Of a stretch of DNA of 64,000 nt, positions 42,736-50,995 are shown piece by piece. The notes beneath the pieces are model-generated. The model searched no databases and was not told the origin of the DNA. It saw nothing but the letters and a program-made list of their open reading frames with translations. The DNA is taken from positions 1-64,000 of the forward strand of contig NZ_SEWF01000017.1 of the NCBI RefSeq assembly GCF_004168285.1. The letters are read 5' to 3'. The position numbers and the translations under genes were made by a program. Numbering within the stretch: the first letter of the stretch is position 1; each line of letters begins with the position of its first letter. This stretch comes from Emticicia agri. Its GTDB lineage: Bacteria > Bacteroidota > Bacteroidia > Cytophagales > Spirosomataceae.

Positions 42736-45080
42736 GGTTTAAGAATCGTTGTTTTTTCTGCTACGTCTTTGATTCTCTTTTTAGAGAAATAAACAGGAAA
42801 ATATTGCCCTTTTGCCCACAGGTCTATCAAATCTTTGTAATGTGGGTCATCAGGGTTACCTGATTGTCCGGGTGCATTATTGCCAAGTGTTTTATCCCAG
42901 TCTTTGGTATCTATAATAATTCTGAAAGAAGCGCCATGTGTCTGATTCAGGCTATCACCTGTACTATTCACCGTTTCTCCATTTCCTCCTCTGATAAATG
43001 GCCCTACATTGATTTTATTTTTCATCTCTTCACCAACCAGGCCACTCATAGGGTGAGTGATATAAATATGTTTATTCTTTAACTGGCCATATTGCCAGTC
43101 GGTCATATCATTGCCAAGTCTTTTTCTGATAGCCTGAACAGCTTTTTCTAAACAGCCGATAATAAATTCGTTTCGCCCCTCAATAGGATTCATACCAAAT
43201 TCTTTTCTACCCGACACCAACCAATCAACCATTTTAGTAGTAGATAAGTATTTAATATACGTGCGGGCATTCTCGGGTACCATCAGCTTAATCAATTCTT
43301 TTTCCATCAGTTCGCTCCATTCTAAATAGATGGTAGCAGGAACAGAAGAAGGTTGCATATCAAAGTCCCAATCCAATAGTAGTTTTATGGCTTTTTCAGT
43401 GTCTTTGTCTTTAGAGGAGACACCTTTTAAGAGTGGCACAAAGTTTCGGGCAGGCAAAGACACATAATCATTCTGCAATTGCATAAAATCCGTCACGCTT
43501 TGTCTTTTGCCACTTCCTAAGACCTCTTCAATTCTATGTGCCCGGTACGGACTCGCCCACTCCCACCCGATGGCATTCCGGTAAGGGAAATTTTCCGGTG
43601 TAAGATTATCATTTGCCGTGATAATATAATTCTCGGCAGGATTCGATTTATTAGGCAGTTGTCTGATATTGAGATAACCCGCCCATTCATATCGCCCGTC
43701 TCCGGTAACTGGTACTAAACCATCCCAATTAGGGCGTACAGGTGAGATACCTACTGCTTGCCACCCTATATTGCCTTTTCTATCTGCCCAAATCATGTTT
43801 TCGCCCGGAATTCTACTAAAACTACAGGCCTCTCTGAACTCGTCCCACGATTTTGCCTGATTCATACGTAAACTGGCCAGATAAGGCGAACACCCAACTT
43901 CTAACCAGCCTGCTCTTACGGCAAATAATTTCTGATTATTGGCATCTTCAAATACCACAGGGCCATGCCTTGTGTATTTTAACTGAACAATCACTGGCTC
44001 AGCATTCATTACTTTAATGGTATCGGTAATGATTTTCAGATTTTCCCAAATACCCTTGTAGCGGTACTGGTTCGGATTCTTAGGGTTAGTTTCATATACA
44101 TACAAATCCTCATTATCGGTTTGAAAAATGGTTAGCCCCCATGCACCGTACTCATTATGTCCTATTGAAATGCCCGGTATGGTTGGCTCTCCACCCCCTG
44201 CTACATTCCAACCCGGTGCATTCAGGTGGCACCAGTAACGTAGGGCTGGCGTACTTTGTGCTCTATGTGGGTCATTAGCCAACATCGGAAAACCACTTTG
44301 TGAGATTTTACCACTAATCACCCAGTTATTTGAGCCTGTAAATCTTGAATCATCTATGGTATTTTCCAGAAAGCCGGTTTTTACTTCTTCTTTTTTAAAA
44401 CTTAAAGGCTTACGGAAAGCATCATATAACTCAAGTATATTCTGAAAAAGTAACTTTCCATCAATGTTCTTATCTAAATCAATATTGGGTTCGCCCGGAT
44501 GGAAATTCAGTATATCTTTTACTTTTTCCGCACCTAACAGATGGACTAATCTGCCATAATTCAGTTCTGATTGTACGTTACTCAATAGTCCCTGATGACG
44601 ACTGATAACTACTTCAGGTATCCAGGGCATGGGTTTAATATTTAATAGCTTAAACTCAAAGGGAAGTTTCTCAGGTGTCTTTAATATTTCAGCTATGTAA
44701 GCATTGATGCCCTTGACGAATGATTTTATAATAATGGCACTACGAGGGTGATAGTGATTAAGTTCCTGCTCAATATTTCCCCGGAATTTAAAAAGCCGGG
44801 TGCCAATATCTCTTTTAATATCTTTTGTACCCAATATTTCTGCAACGGTTCCTGTGGATTGTCTTCGCCACATTTCAAACTGAAAAAGACGGTCAGAAGC
44901 AGCAGAATAACCTTGTGCAAAGAACAGGTCTTCGTCGTTCTGGGCATAAATATGCGCAATTCCCCATTGGTCTTTGATTATCTCAACAGGTTTTTTAATT
45001 CCGTTGAGTTTCAAAGTATCCTGTGCTGATAGGTTTAAACTAAAAAAAACAAGATAGACCAATAAGAAGATTTTTCTCAT
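42732..45080 (-). CDS. Penicillin acylase family amidase (exported Ntn hydrolase)
   Basis: A 782-residue periplasmic enzyme. It has a signal peptide at 1-19 (SLNLSA-Q). The precursor should cleave itself before S250 in TGSNNWVISG, making Ser250 the N-terminal nucleophile of the beta chain; the family Asn and Arg regions are also present (for example IPGENMIWADRKGNIGW). Substrates in the family include acyl-homoserine lactones and beta-lactam side chains; which applies here is unknown. It starts seven bases after the upstream cytochrome gene's stop, so both are in one operon. Confidence 0.9.
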   Translation of the reverse strand: MRKIFLLVYLVFFSLNLSAQDTLKLNGIKKPVEIIKDQWGIAHIYAQNDEDLFFAQGYSAASDRLFQFEMWRRQSTGTVAEILGTKDIKRDIGTRLFKFRGNIEQELNHYHPRSAIIIKSFVKGINAYIAEILKTPEKLPFEFKLLNIKPMPWIPEVVISRHQGLLSNVQSELNYGRLVHLLGAEKVKDILNFHPGEPNIDLDKNIDGKLLFQNILELYDAFRKPLSFKKEEVKTGFLENTIDDSRFTGSNNWVISGKISQSGFPMLANDPHRAQSTPALRYWCHLNAPGWNVAGGGEPTIPGISIGHNEYGAWGLTIFQTDNEDLYVYETNPKNPNQYRYKGIWENLKIITDTIKVMNAEPVIVQLKYTRHGPVVFEDANNQKLFAVRAGWLEVGCSPYLASLRMNQAKSWDEFREACSFSRIPGENMIWADRKGNIGWQAVGISPVRPNWDGLVPVTGDGRYEWAGYLNIRQLPNKSNPAENYIITANDNLTPENFPYRNAIGWEWASPYRAHRIEEVLGSGKRQSVTDFMQLQNDYVSLPARNFVPLLKGVSSKDKDTEKAIKLLLDWDFDMQPSSVPATIYLEWSELMEKELIKLMVPENARTYIKYLSTTKMVDWLVSGRKEFGMNPIEGRNEFIIGCLEKAVQAIRKRLGNDMTDWQYGQLKNKHIYITHPMSGLVGEEMKNKINVGPFIRGGNGETVNSTGDSLNQTHGASFRIIIDTKDWDKTLGNNAPGQSGNPDDPHYKDLIDLWAKGQYFPVYFSKKRIKDVAEKTTILKP

Positions 45081-45087
45081 ATTACAT

Positions 45088-48000
45088 TTATTTATTCTGA
45101 ATAAACGCTATTAAATCGGCCATTTCTTTTACACTAATGGCATTTTCCAGACCATTCGGCATAATAGAACTTTCTGATTTTACCATTTTTGCCACATCTT
45201 TTTTCTGTATTACGCTTTCTTTTCCTCCCACTTCTCTAAGGGTTAGTACATTGGCATTTTCTTGCAATATCAAGCCTCCCATAGTAGTGCCATTCTTAAA
45301 AGTCAAAGTCCAGAAATCATACTTATCTGCAATTGAATTATTCGGATTGATAATCTCGGTCAGAATCGAAGTAGCATTTCTGCTTCTCAGGGTCGAAAGA
45401 TTAGGGCCAAAATTAACTCCATTCACCCCTTCAATCTGATGGCAGGTAGCACAGTTTTTCTCAAATACCTGTTTTCCGTTTGCCTGTACCCCTTTCATAT
45501 CCAATGCTTTCATATAACCTTGCAATACAGCCTTGCGGTCTTCGTTTACGGCCAGTACCTTACGGGCATAGGCACGGATATTGGTCTCTTCATAATTCAT
45601 CAGGTCAACCATTTGTCGCCAGCCAATGGCCGATTTATCAATCATTTTTTCTTCTAATGCCGCCAATAACAGAGGAATCCGGTCAGGCTTCGCCATGAAC
45701 AACTCCACTATTTTTTGCTGAATTGGTGCAGAGAAACCCTTAAAATTTTGTAGTAAGAATGTAAAGATAGCTTTATCTCCGATTTTACTTAGTGTTTTCA
45801 GGACACTTGCCTGTACAACTTCAGGTTCTTTTAGCGTCAATATCTGTAAAAAGTCTTTCTTATACGCATTGGCATTAGCCATTGAAAGCAATTGTACGGC
45901 ATCAGCACGCAGTTTTTCATCATGGCCTTTATCGCTCAATATATCTTTAGCTTCTTTTATTTTTCCTGAACTCCCTTTAGGTAAGCCTGTTACTTCTAAT
46001 AAATCCAGACACGCACTTCTGAACTCAGGTGAGCTTTGGTCTGAAAATGCCGTTAGCAGGCGTTCTTTATCTGCGTCAGTCAACGTAATAGTAATGCCTT
46101 TGTAATGCCAGAGTTTAGAGATTCCTTTTAGGGTAGCAGCTTTCCACCAATCATCATTTGCGTTTTCGCCCGTTGTACTTATATAAGAAAAAATAGCGGC
46201 AAACACTTCTTTATTACCACTATTAGCAATGGTAGCCCCTATATTAGAGAAAAACTCTGCGGTTTCTTCTGATTTTTCTTTAGCCAGTTCTTTTATGGCA
46301 AAATTAAATACCTGATTCTCTTTTCCGGCAAAGGAAGCAATACAGGCTATTCCTATCCATTTATCATGAAAATCTCTTTTCAGAATATCCAGACGAGCCT
46401 GTTCTGATTCAGGTGTTTTTACAAACCCTAATGTATTCAATAATTGAAACCTTACTTTGTTATTACCATCGTTGCGCAAGCTAACCAATTCTTTCTTCAG
46501 TTTTTCTGCATCGGGTTTTGCAGGCAATTGATTGATATAGTTTTCGGCCAATTTGATTCCATTTTCTCTTACACCTGCTTCTTCGTCACGAAACGCCTGA
46601 ATAATATCCTGACTTTCCACGCTTTTTAACCCGTCTAACAACCACAAGGCATGAATTTTTGCTTCAGGCAAGGTACTTTTACTCAGAATACTCCTTAAAT
46701 CGTTACTCACGCCTTTTGCCTGACGTTGCAACAATAACCTTTGCGCCGTGCGACGATACCAGATGTTTTCGTTCTCCAATAATTTTACCAGTTCAGCATC
46801 CGACTGTTTTGATAGGTTAAGTTTGCCGAGCCAGTTCATAGGCAAACCCTTTTCTGGTACTACCCTATAAATTCTACCTTTATCAGTACCATTATATAAG
46901 GCACCTGATTGATTGATTTCGTCAGACATCCATTCCGGATGTTCAACAATCTGACGGTAATAATCAATCACATATAATGCTCCATCTGGTCCGATATAGA
47001 AATTTACCGGGCGAAACCAATCATCTTTTGAGGCTAAAAACTCAGATTTTTCGTTCAATCGGCTGGCTGTAAAACTTGCGCCTGCCTCTTTAATCACATC
47101 AGCATGAACCATATTGTGCACAGGCTCACCTACAAAAGTTACATTTCTGAACTTATCTCCGAATGCGCCACCCAGATACCAGGTAACCCCGCATGAAGAA
47201 GTAATTACGCCCACATCTGTCAACAACTGATGATTCGGATTCTCGGTAATCGGGTATATTTCTGCTGCATTGCCGTGGTCTGAAATATCCTGAGTAGCAT
47301 TAGAAACTAATAAGTTCGGGTTATTTTTCAGGTATTGACTGGCTAAAACCTCATGAAACAAATGGTCGGCATTGCTGGTATATAAATGGTGCCCCCAGGC
47401 ATCCATTGTATGGCCAAATTGTGTCTCCCCAGACACTTCTTCTACCTGATAGCTGTCAGGCTTGAATCTTACCGCACGGCCATTGGCATTTTTACCTAAA
47501 GTTTGTCCATCAGGCTTATCCGGAAAATAGATGTTTTGGCCCTCATCACCAAACTCTTTTTTATATACAAAAGGTGTAACCACTGCCTCGTGTCCTAAAT
47601 AAATCCAGTTATCCAATTCAAAGCGGGGGGTATTCAGGTTATGTTGCGGATTAGAAAGGGCAAAGCCAGTCAGCATTACTTTTCTTATATCGGCCTTACC
47701 GTCATTATTGGTATCCTCTAAATAAATTACATCAGGGGTATCAGTAATAATAATGCCTTTCTGCCAGCGCATAATACCAGTAGGCAGCCGCAGACTATCG
47801 GCAAATACGGTACTTGTATCCGGATAGCCATCGTTGTCAGTATCTTTCAGTAATTTTACTTTTCCGGTTCTGGTCAAATCTAAAGGATAACCGTGCATTT
47901 CAACCACATACATATTTCCGTCTTCGTCAACCTCCATAGCTACGGGGTCTGCTATTAATGGTTCTGCGGCTACCATTTCTACTTTAAAGGCCTCCATGAC

Positions 48001-48108
48001 AGACAAAGATGCTAAGGCTTTCTGGTGTTCAGGCGAAAGTGTCTGTTGGGATGTTTTTTGCTGACAAGAAAAAAGCAGGCATAGCGAAATCAGGGAAAGG
48101 TAACGCAT
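45088..48108 (-). CDS. PVC-type heme-binding dehydrogenase lipoprotein
   Basis: A 1006-residue envelope protein with a lipobox (LLFSC, C15), an NHL/beta-propeller sugar-dehydrogenase-like half (about 40-430, with HTMDAWGHHLYTSNADHLF), a HEAT-like helical repeat region (about 450-860), and a C-terminal cytochrome c domain with CATCH near residue 880 and a distal Met. It probably oxidises a sugar-like compound and passes electrons to the respiratory chain. The start at 48108 is chosen for the lipoprotein signal; an upstream ATG at 48180 would hide it. It is the first gene of the operon with the penicillin acylase. Confidence 0.88.
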   Translation of the reverse strand: MRYLSLISLCLLFSCQQKTSQQTLSPEHQKALASLSVMEAFKVEMVAAEPLIADPVAMEVDEDGNMYVVEMHGYPLDLTRTGKVKLLKDTDNDGYPDTSTVFADSLRLPTGIMRWQKGIIITDTPDVIYLEDTNNDGKADIRKVMLTGFALSNPQHNLNTPRFELDNWIYLGHEAVVTPFVYKKEFGDEGQNIYFPDKPDGQTLGKNANGRAVRFKPDSYQVEEVSGETQFGHTMDAWGHHLYTSNADHLFHEVLASQYLKNNPNLLVSNATQDISDHGNAAEIYPITENPNHQLLTDVGVITSSCGVTWYLGGAFGDKFRNVTFVGEPVHNMVHADVIKEAGASFTASRLNEKSEFLASKDDWFRPVNFYIGPDGALYVIDYYRQIVEHPEWMSDEINQSGALYNGTDKGRIYRVVPEKGLPMNWLGKLNLSKQSDAELVKLLENENIWYRRTAQRLLLQRQAKGVSNDLRSILSKSTLPEAKIHALWLLDGLKSVESQDIIQAFRDEEAGVRENGIKLAENYINQLPAKPDAEKLKKELVSLRNDGNNKVRFQLLNTLGFVKTPESEQARLDILKRDFHDKWIGIACIASFAGKENQVFNFAIKELAKEKSEETAEFFSNIGATIANSGNKEVFAAIFSYISTTGENANDDWWKAATLKGISKLWHYKGITITLTDADKERLLTAFSDQSSPEFRSACLDLLEVTGLPKGSSGKIKEAKDILSDKGHDEKLRADAVQLLSMANANAYKKDFLQILTLKEPEVVQASVLKTLSKIGDKAIFTFLLQNFKGFSAPIQQKIVELFMAKPDRIPLLLAALEEKMIDKSAIGWRQMVDLMNYEETNIRAYARKVLAVNEDRKAVLQGYMKALDMKGVQANGKQVFEKNCATCHQIEGVNGVNFGPNLSTLRSRNATSILTEIINPNNSIADKYDFWTLTFKNGTTMGGLILQENANVLTLREVGGKESVIQKKDVAKMVKSESSIMPNGLENAISVKEMADLIAFIQNK

Positions 48109-48296
48109 AGAAGATATATTCAGAGTGTTAAAGTCTGTTGGTAAATTAGTAAAAAATAAGCGTTTATGCGCGCTAATCAATAATTAAAATCTTGGGTTAA
48201 GAGAATTTCCCGACTTATAAACCTTTAAGAGATAATAGCTACTCTCTTATTAGTACTTATACTCTCTTGCTTATTTGCTTATATACTATTAAACAT

Positions 48297-48320
48297 AAAA
48301 AAAGGGCTATTAAAACCCCT
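48297..48320 (-). terminator. Terminator of the small membrane protein gene
   Basis: On the minus strand AAGGGG...GCCCTT forms a short stem ending in seven T, about 37 bases after the stop at 48357. Confidence 0.5.
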
Positions 48321-48356
48321 TGCCATCTGTATAAATTTATCAGAAATAGCTCTGTC

Positions 48357-48701
48357 TTATTTTTTCAGATATAATCTTCTCAAACCTCCGGCTACGAAAC
48401 TAAAAATTAGAGACATCACTACGGCTATGTGTGAGGTAAACATGGCCAGATCTTCGCTTACAGGTTTAATAGGTTTAATATAATAAAAACTTATCACAAT
48501 AGCCCCTTGTATCAAAGCAAGAATCCAGCCTCTGCGAGGCTCTAAAAAACCAATCAGGAAACTTGAAAGTGCTATAGCAGACATAGCCCAGTATCCGGTT
48601 TCAACATGAAAATTAGTGTAGGCAATTAAAGAACCCGTACCTATAGCAACGAGTATATTTCTTACTAAAAGCAAATAGGTATTGTTTATTTTGGCTGTCA
48701 T
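48357..48701 (-). CDS. Small four-helix membrane protein, probable TetR target
   Basis: A 114-residue protein with four membrane segments (about 9-28, 32-52, 56-75 and 85-106) and a basic C-terminus (RRLYLKK). No family recognised. Its promoter carries two copies of the palindrome that also precedes the TetR gene at 50326, so it is probably controlled by that repressor. Efflux or membrane-modification roles would be guesses. Confidence 0.65.
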   Translation of the reverse strand: MTAKINNTYLLLVRNILVAIGTGSLIAYTNFHVETGYWAMSAIALSSFLIGFLEPRRGWILALIQGAIVISFYYIKPIKPVSEDLAMFTSHIAVVMSLIFSFVAGGLRRLYLKK

Positions 48702-48719
48702 TGGAGTAATAATTAAAAT

Positions 48720-48737
48720 TTAGAACAAATGTACTAA
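48720..48737 (-). promoter_or_regulatory. TetR-type operator site 1 on the -7 element
   Basis: TTAGAACAAATGTACTAA, an imperfect palindrome. On the minus strand it contains TACATTTG, a perfect -7 element for the gene at 48701. Repressor bound here would block the promoter. Confidence 0.7.
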
Positions 48738-48748
48738 AATATAATTAA

Positions 48749-48766
48749 TTAGAACAAACGTTCTAA
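48749..48766 (-). promoter_or_regulatory. TetR-type operator site 2 on the -33 element
   Basis: TTAGAACAAACGTTCTAA, the most symmetric of the three sites. On the minus strand it holds TTTG placed 21 bases upstream of the TACATTTG in site 1, so sites 1 and 2 sit on the two halves of one promoter. Confidence 0.7.
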
Positions 48767-48988
48767 TTATAATTTTTATTAAAACCCTCAAAAACTGTAA
48801 TGAAGCAACTTTTTCTACCAATGAAACGGTTGTTTTACTACTGAAATTTACCACTAACAAATTTATTTCACGCTGTTTTCAGACATTTTGCTTTCAATTT
48901 AGTTATACATACTAATTGTCTTAAAATACAATCCTCTCTGCTGGCATTACATTTTAAGACCTATTGATCACACAAATAAAACACAACA

Positions 48989-50230
48989 ATGAAAAAAGAA
49001 ATGCTAACAATCCTGGCAGCTACACTGCTTGGGCTCTCTTCTTGCAAAAACAATTCTACCAAAGCTCCTGAAACTACTGCCGATGGAGATAGTATCTCAA
49101 CAGCGGCTTCGGTAGAAACCGAAAAACCAAATACCAATTATAAACCTGCTTTTGACGGACAAACCAGAATAGCGGCGGTAAAAACGCAAACAGCTTTTGA
49201 GGGTGCTGTACTCACAAAAGACCTGAAAAAGCCCTGGGGCATTACAAGTTTGCCCGATGGCCGTTTATTAATTACAGAGAAAGAAGGTACTATGCGCATT
49301 GCTACTACTTCGGGTACGCTAAGTGAGCCTATTAAAGGCATACCGGAAGTTGACGCTAAAGGGCAAGGTGGTTTGTTAGGAATAACCATTGACCCGGATT
49401 TCAATACTAATCGCATGATTTACTGGACTTTTTCAGAAAAGCGTCCGGGAGGTAATCTTACATCAGTAGCTAAAGGAAAACTTTCGGCCGATGAAAAAAT
49501 GATTGAAGGAGCCACGGTTATTTACCGTGCTACTCCGGTTTATGATGGAGATAAACACTATGGAAGCAGAATTGTATTTGATAAAAGTGGTAATCTGTTT
49601 GTGAGTACCGGAGAAAGATCTGACCTTGAAACAAGACCTCAGGCACAGGATTTAAATTCGGCATTAGGCAAAGTTCTGAGAATAACCAAAGACGGTAAAC
49701 CTGCCAGTGGGAATCCTTTTGAGGGGAAATCTGGCGCCAGACCCGAAATATATGCCTATGGAAACAGAAATGTACAAGGATTGGCCTTGCACCCTACTAC
49801 AGGCGATTTGTGGGAAAATGAATTTGGCCCCAAAGGTGGAGATGAAGTAAATCTGATAAAAGCCGGAAAAAACTACGGCTGGCCAACCATTACCTACGGT
49901 ATTGAATATAAAGGCGAAAAAGTTGGCGAGGGTATTCAGCAGAAAGAAGGGTTGGAACAGCCTGTTTATTACTGGGACCCTGTGGTATCTGCCAGTGGTA
50001 TGACATTCTACAGCGGCAGCGCTATACCTGAATGGAATAATAATTTGTTTCTGGCCTGCCTGAGCAGTAAGCACATTGCCCGATTGGTGATTGAAAATAA
50101 CAAAGTTACAGGCGAAGAAAGATTGTTAGAGTCAGAGAACCAACGTTTCCGTGATATTACACAAGGTAAAGATGGGGCACTATATGCAGTTACAGACGAA
50201 GGTAGGTTATACAGAATATTCAAAAAGTAA
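48989..50230 (+). CDS. PQQ-dependent sugar dehydrogenase, lipoprotein
   Basis: A 413-residue envelope protein of the soluble glucose dehydrogenase/Hhip-like beta-propeller family, oxidising aldoses at a bound PQQ. The lipobox is LSSC (C19), followed by a Thr/Ser-rich linker. Domain signatures: LKKPWGITSLPDGRLLITEKEG, QGGLLGITIDPDF, the GSRIVFDKSGNLFVSTGERSD region, YGNRNVQGLALHP, WENEFGPKGGDEVNLI and NYGWP. The catalytic His equivalent should lie in the DKHYGSRI region. Single gene ending in an operator-like terminator. PQQ synthesis genes are not in the window. Confidence 0.9.
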   Translation: MKKEMLTILAATLLGLSSCKNNSTKAPETTADGDSISTAASVETEKPNTNYKPAFDGQTRIAAVKTQTAFEGAVLTKDLKKPWGITSLPDGRLLITEKEGTMRIATTSGTLSEPIKGIPEVDAKGQGGLLGITIDPDFNTNRMIYWTFSEKRPGGNLTSVAKGKLSADEKMIEGATVIYRATPVYDGDKHYGSRIVFDKSGNLFVSTGERSDLETRPQAQDLNSALGKVLRITKDGKPASGNPFEGKSGARPEIYAYGNRNVQGLALHPTTGDLWENEFGPKGGDEVNLIKAGKNYGWPTITYGIEYKGEKVGEGIQQKEGLEQPVYYWDPVVSASGMTFYSGSAIPEWNNNLFLACLSSKHIARLVIENNKVTGEERLLESENQRFRDITQGKDGALYAVTDEGRLYRIFKK

Positions 50231-50254
50231 ACCCTTACCAGAACTATAAAAGCA

Positions 50255-50294
50255 AAAACTCAATTAGAACAAATGTCCTAATTGAGTTTTTTTT
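50255..50294 (+). terminator. Terminator of the sugar dehydrogenase gene, overlapping a TetR site
   Basis: AAAACTCAATTAG (50255-50267) pairs perfectly with CTAATTGAGTTTT (50278-50290), followed by T to 50294. The loop and upper stem are operator site 3. Confidence 0.85.
50264..50281 (+). promoter_or_regulatory. TetR-type operator site 3
   Basis: TTAGAACAAATGTCCTAA differs from site 1 in one base. It lies 45 bases before the TetR ATG and upstream of the probable -7 element TATCTTCG (50296-50303), covering the -33 region. It suggests autoregulation. Confidence 0.65.
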
Positions 50295-50325
50295 GTATCT
50301 TCGCTAAAAATTCCCTGATTCTTTC

Positions 50326-50961
50326 ATGACCACCAAACAACGGATTCTTCAAACAGCATTACAATTATTTAATCAATACGGGGTTGATACAGTTACAGTA
50401 AGGCATATAGCCAAAGAACTGGGCATGAGCCACGGCAATTTGTGTTATCATTTCCCGAATACCGATGCCATTGCCGAAACACTTTATGAACAATTAATAG
50501 AAGAATTAAATAATGTCATTGAAGAACCCTCTGTTTTTAATACCATAAACTTACAGGCGTTTTATACCCTGGCTGCTTTTGTTTTTGAAAAACTCTATAA
50601 ATACAGATTTCTGATACAGGATTTTATCAGTCTTACCCGTAGAAATCCGAGGCTGAAACAAAAACACCGTGACTTGGTAGCCAGTCGCAGAGTTTTTTTT
50701 AGAATGGGTATGGAGGCAGGTATTCAGGCCGGATTTTTAAAACCTGATATTATTAAAGGACAGTACGAAAACTTTTTCAATCAGCTTTTTATCATTGGTG
50801 ATTTCTGGCTGGCAAGTGCCGAAATTCTGTTTGAGGGCAAAGAAGAAGATAAATTACCTACTTATCTGAATATTGCCTTTACTTTGATCGTACCCTACCT
50901 GACTGAGAAAGGTTTGAATGAGTATAAAGGCTTATTAAACAAAACAGAGTCGGTTAGCTAG
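50326..50961 (+). CDS. TetR/AcrR family regulator
   Basis: A 211-residue repressor. The N-terminal HTH (about 1-50) has RILQTALQLFNQYGVDTVTVRHIA and HGNLCYHFPNTDAIAETLYEQL, the standard TetR pattern. The C-terminal ligand domain is all-helical and similar to the class with FVFEKLYKYRFLIQDFISLTRRNP. It probably controls its own gene and the small membrane protein gene at 48701 through the shared palindrome. Ligand unknown. It ends in a bidirectional terminator that includes its stop codon. Confidence 0.9.
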   Translation: MTTKQRILQTALQLFNQYGVDTVTVRHIAKELGMSHGNLCYHFPNTDAIAETLYEQLIEELNNVIEEPSVFNTINLQAFYTLAAFVFEKLYKYRFLIQDFISLTRRNPRLKQKHRDLVASRRVFFRMGMEAGIQAGFLKPDIIKGQYENFFNQLFIIGDFWLASAEILFEGKEEDKLPTYLNIAFTLIVPYLTEKGLNEYKGLLNKTESVS

Positions 50962-50973
50962 CCGACTCTGTTT
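50942..50973. terminator. Bidirectional terminator between TetR and the M16 protease
   Basis: AAACAGAGTCGG pairs perfectly over 12 bases with CCGACTCTGTTT around TTAGCTAG. The TetR stop codon TAG lies in the loop. Confidence 0.85.
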
Positions 50974-50995
50974 CTGTAAATTGAGTATTAAACAA

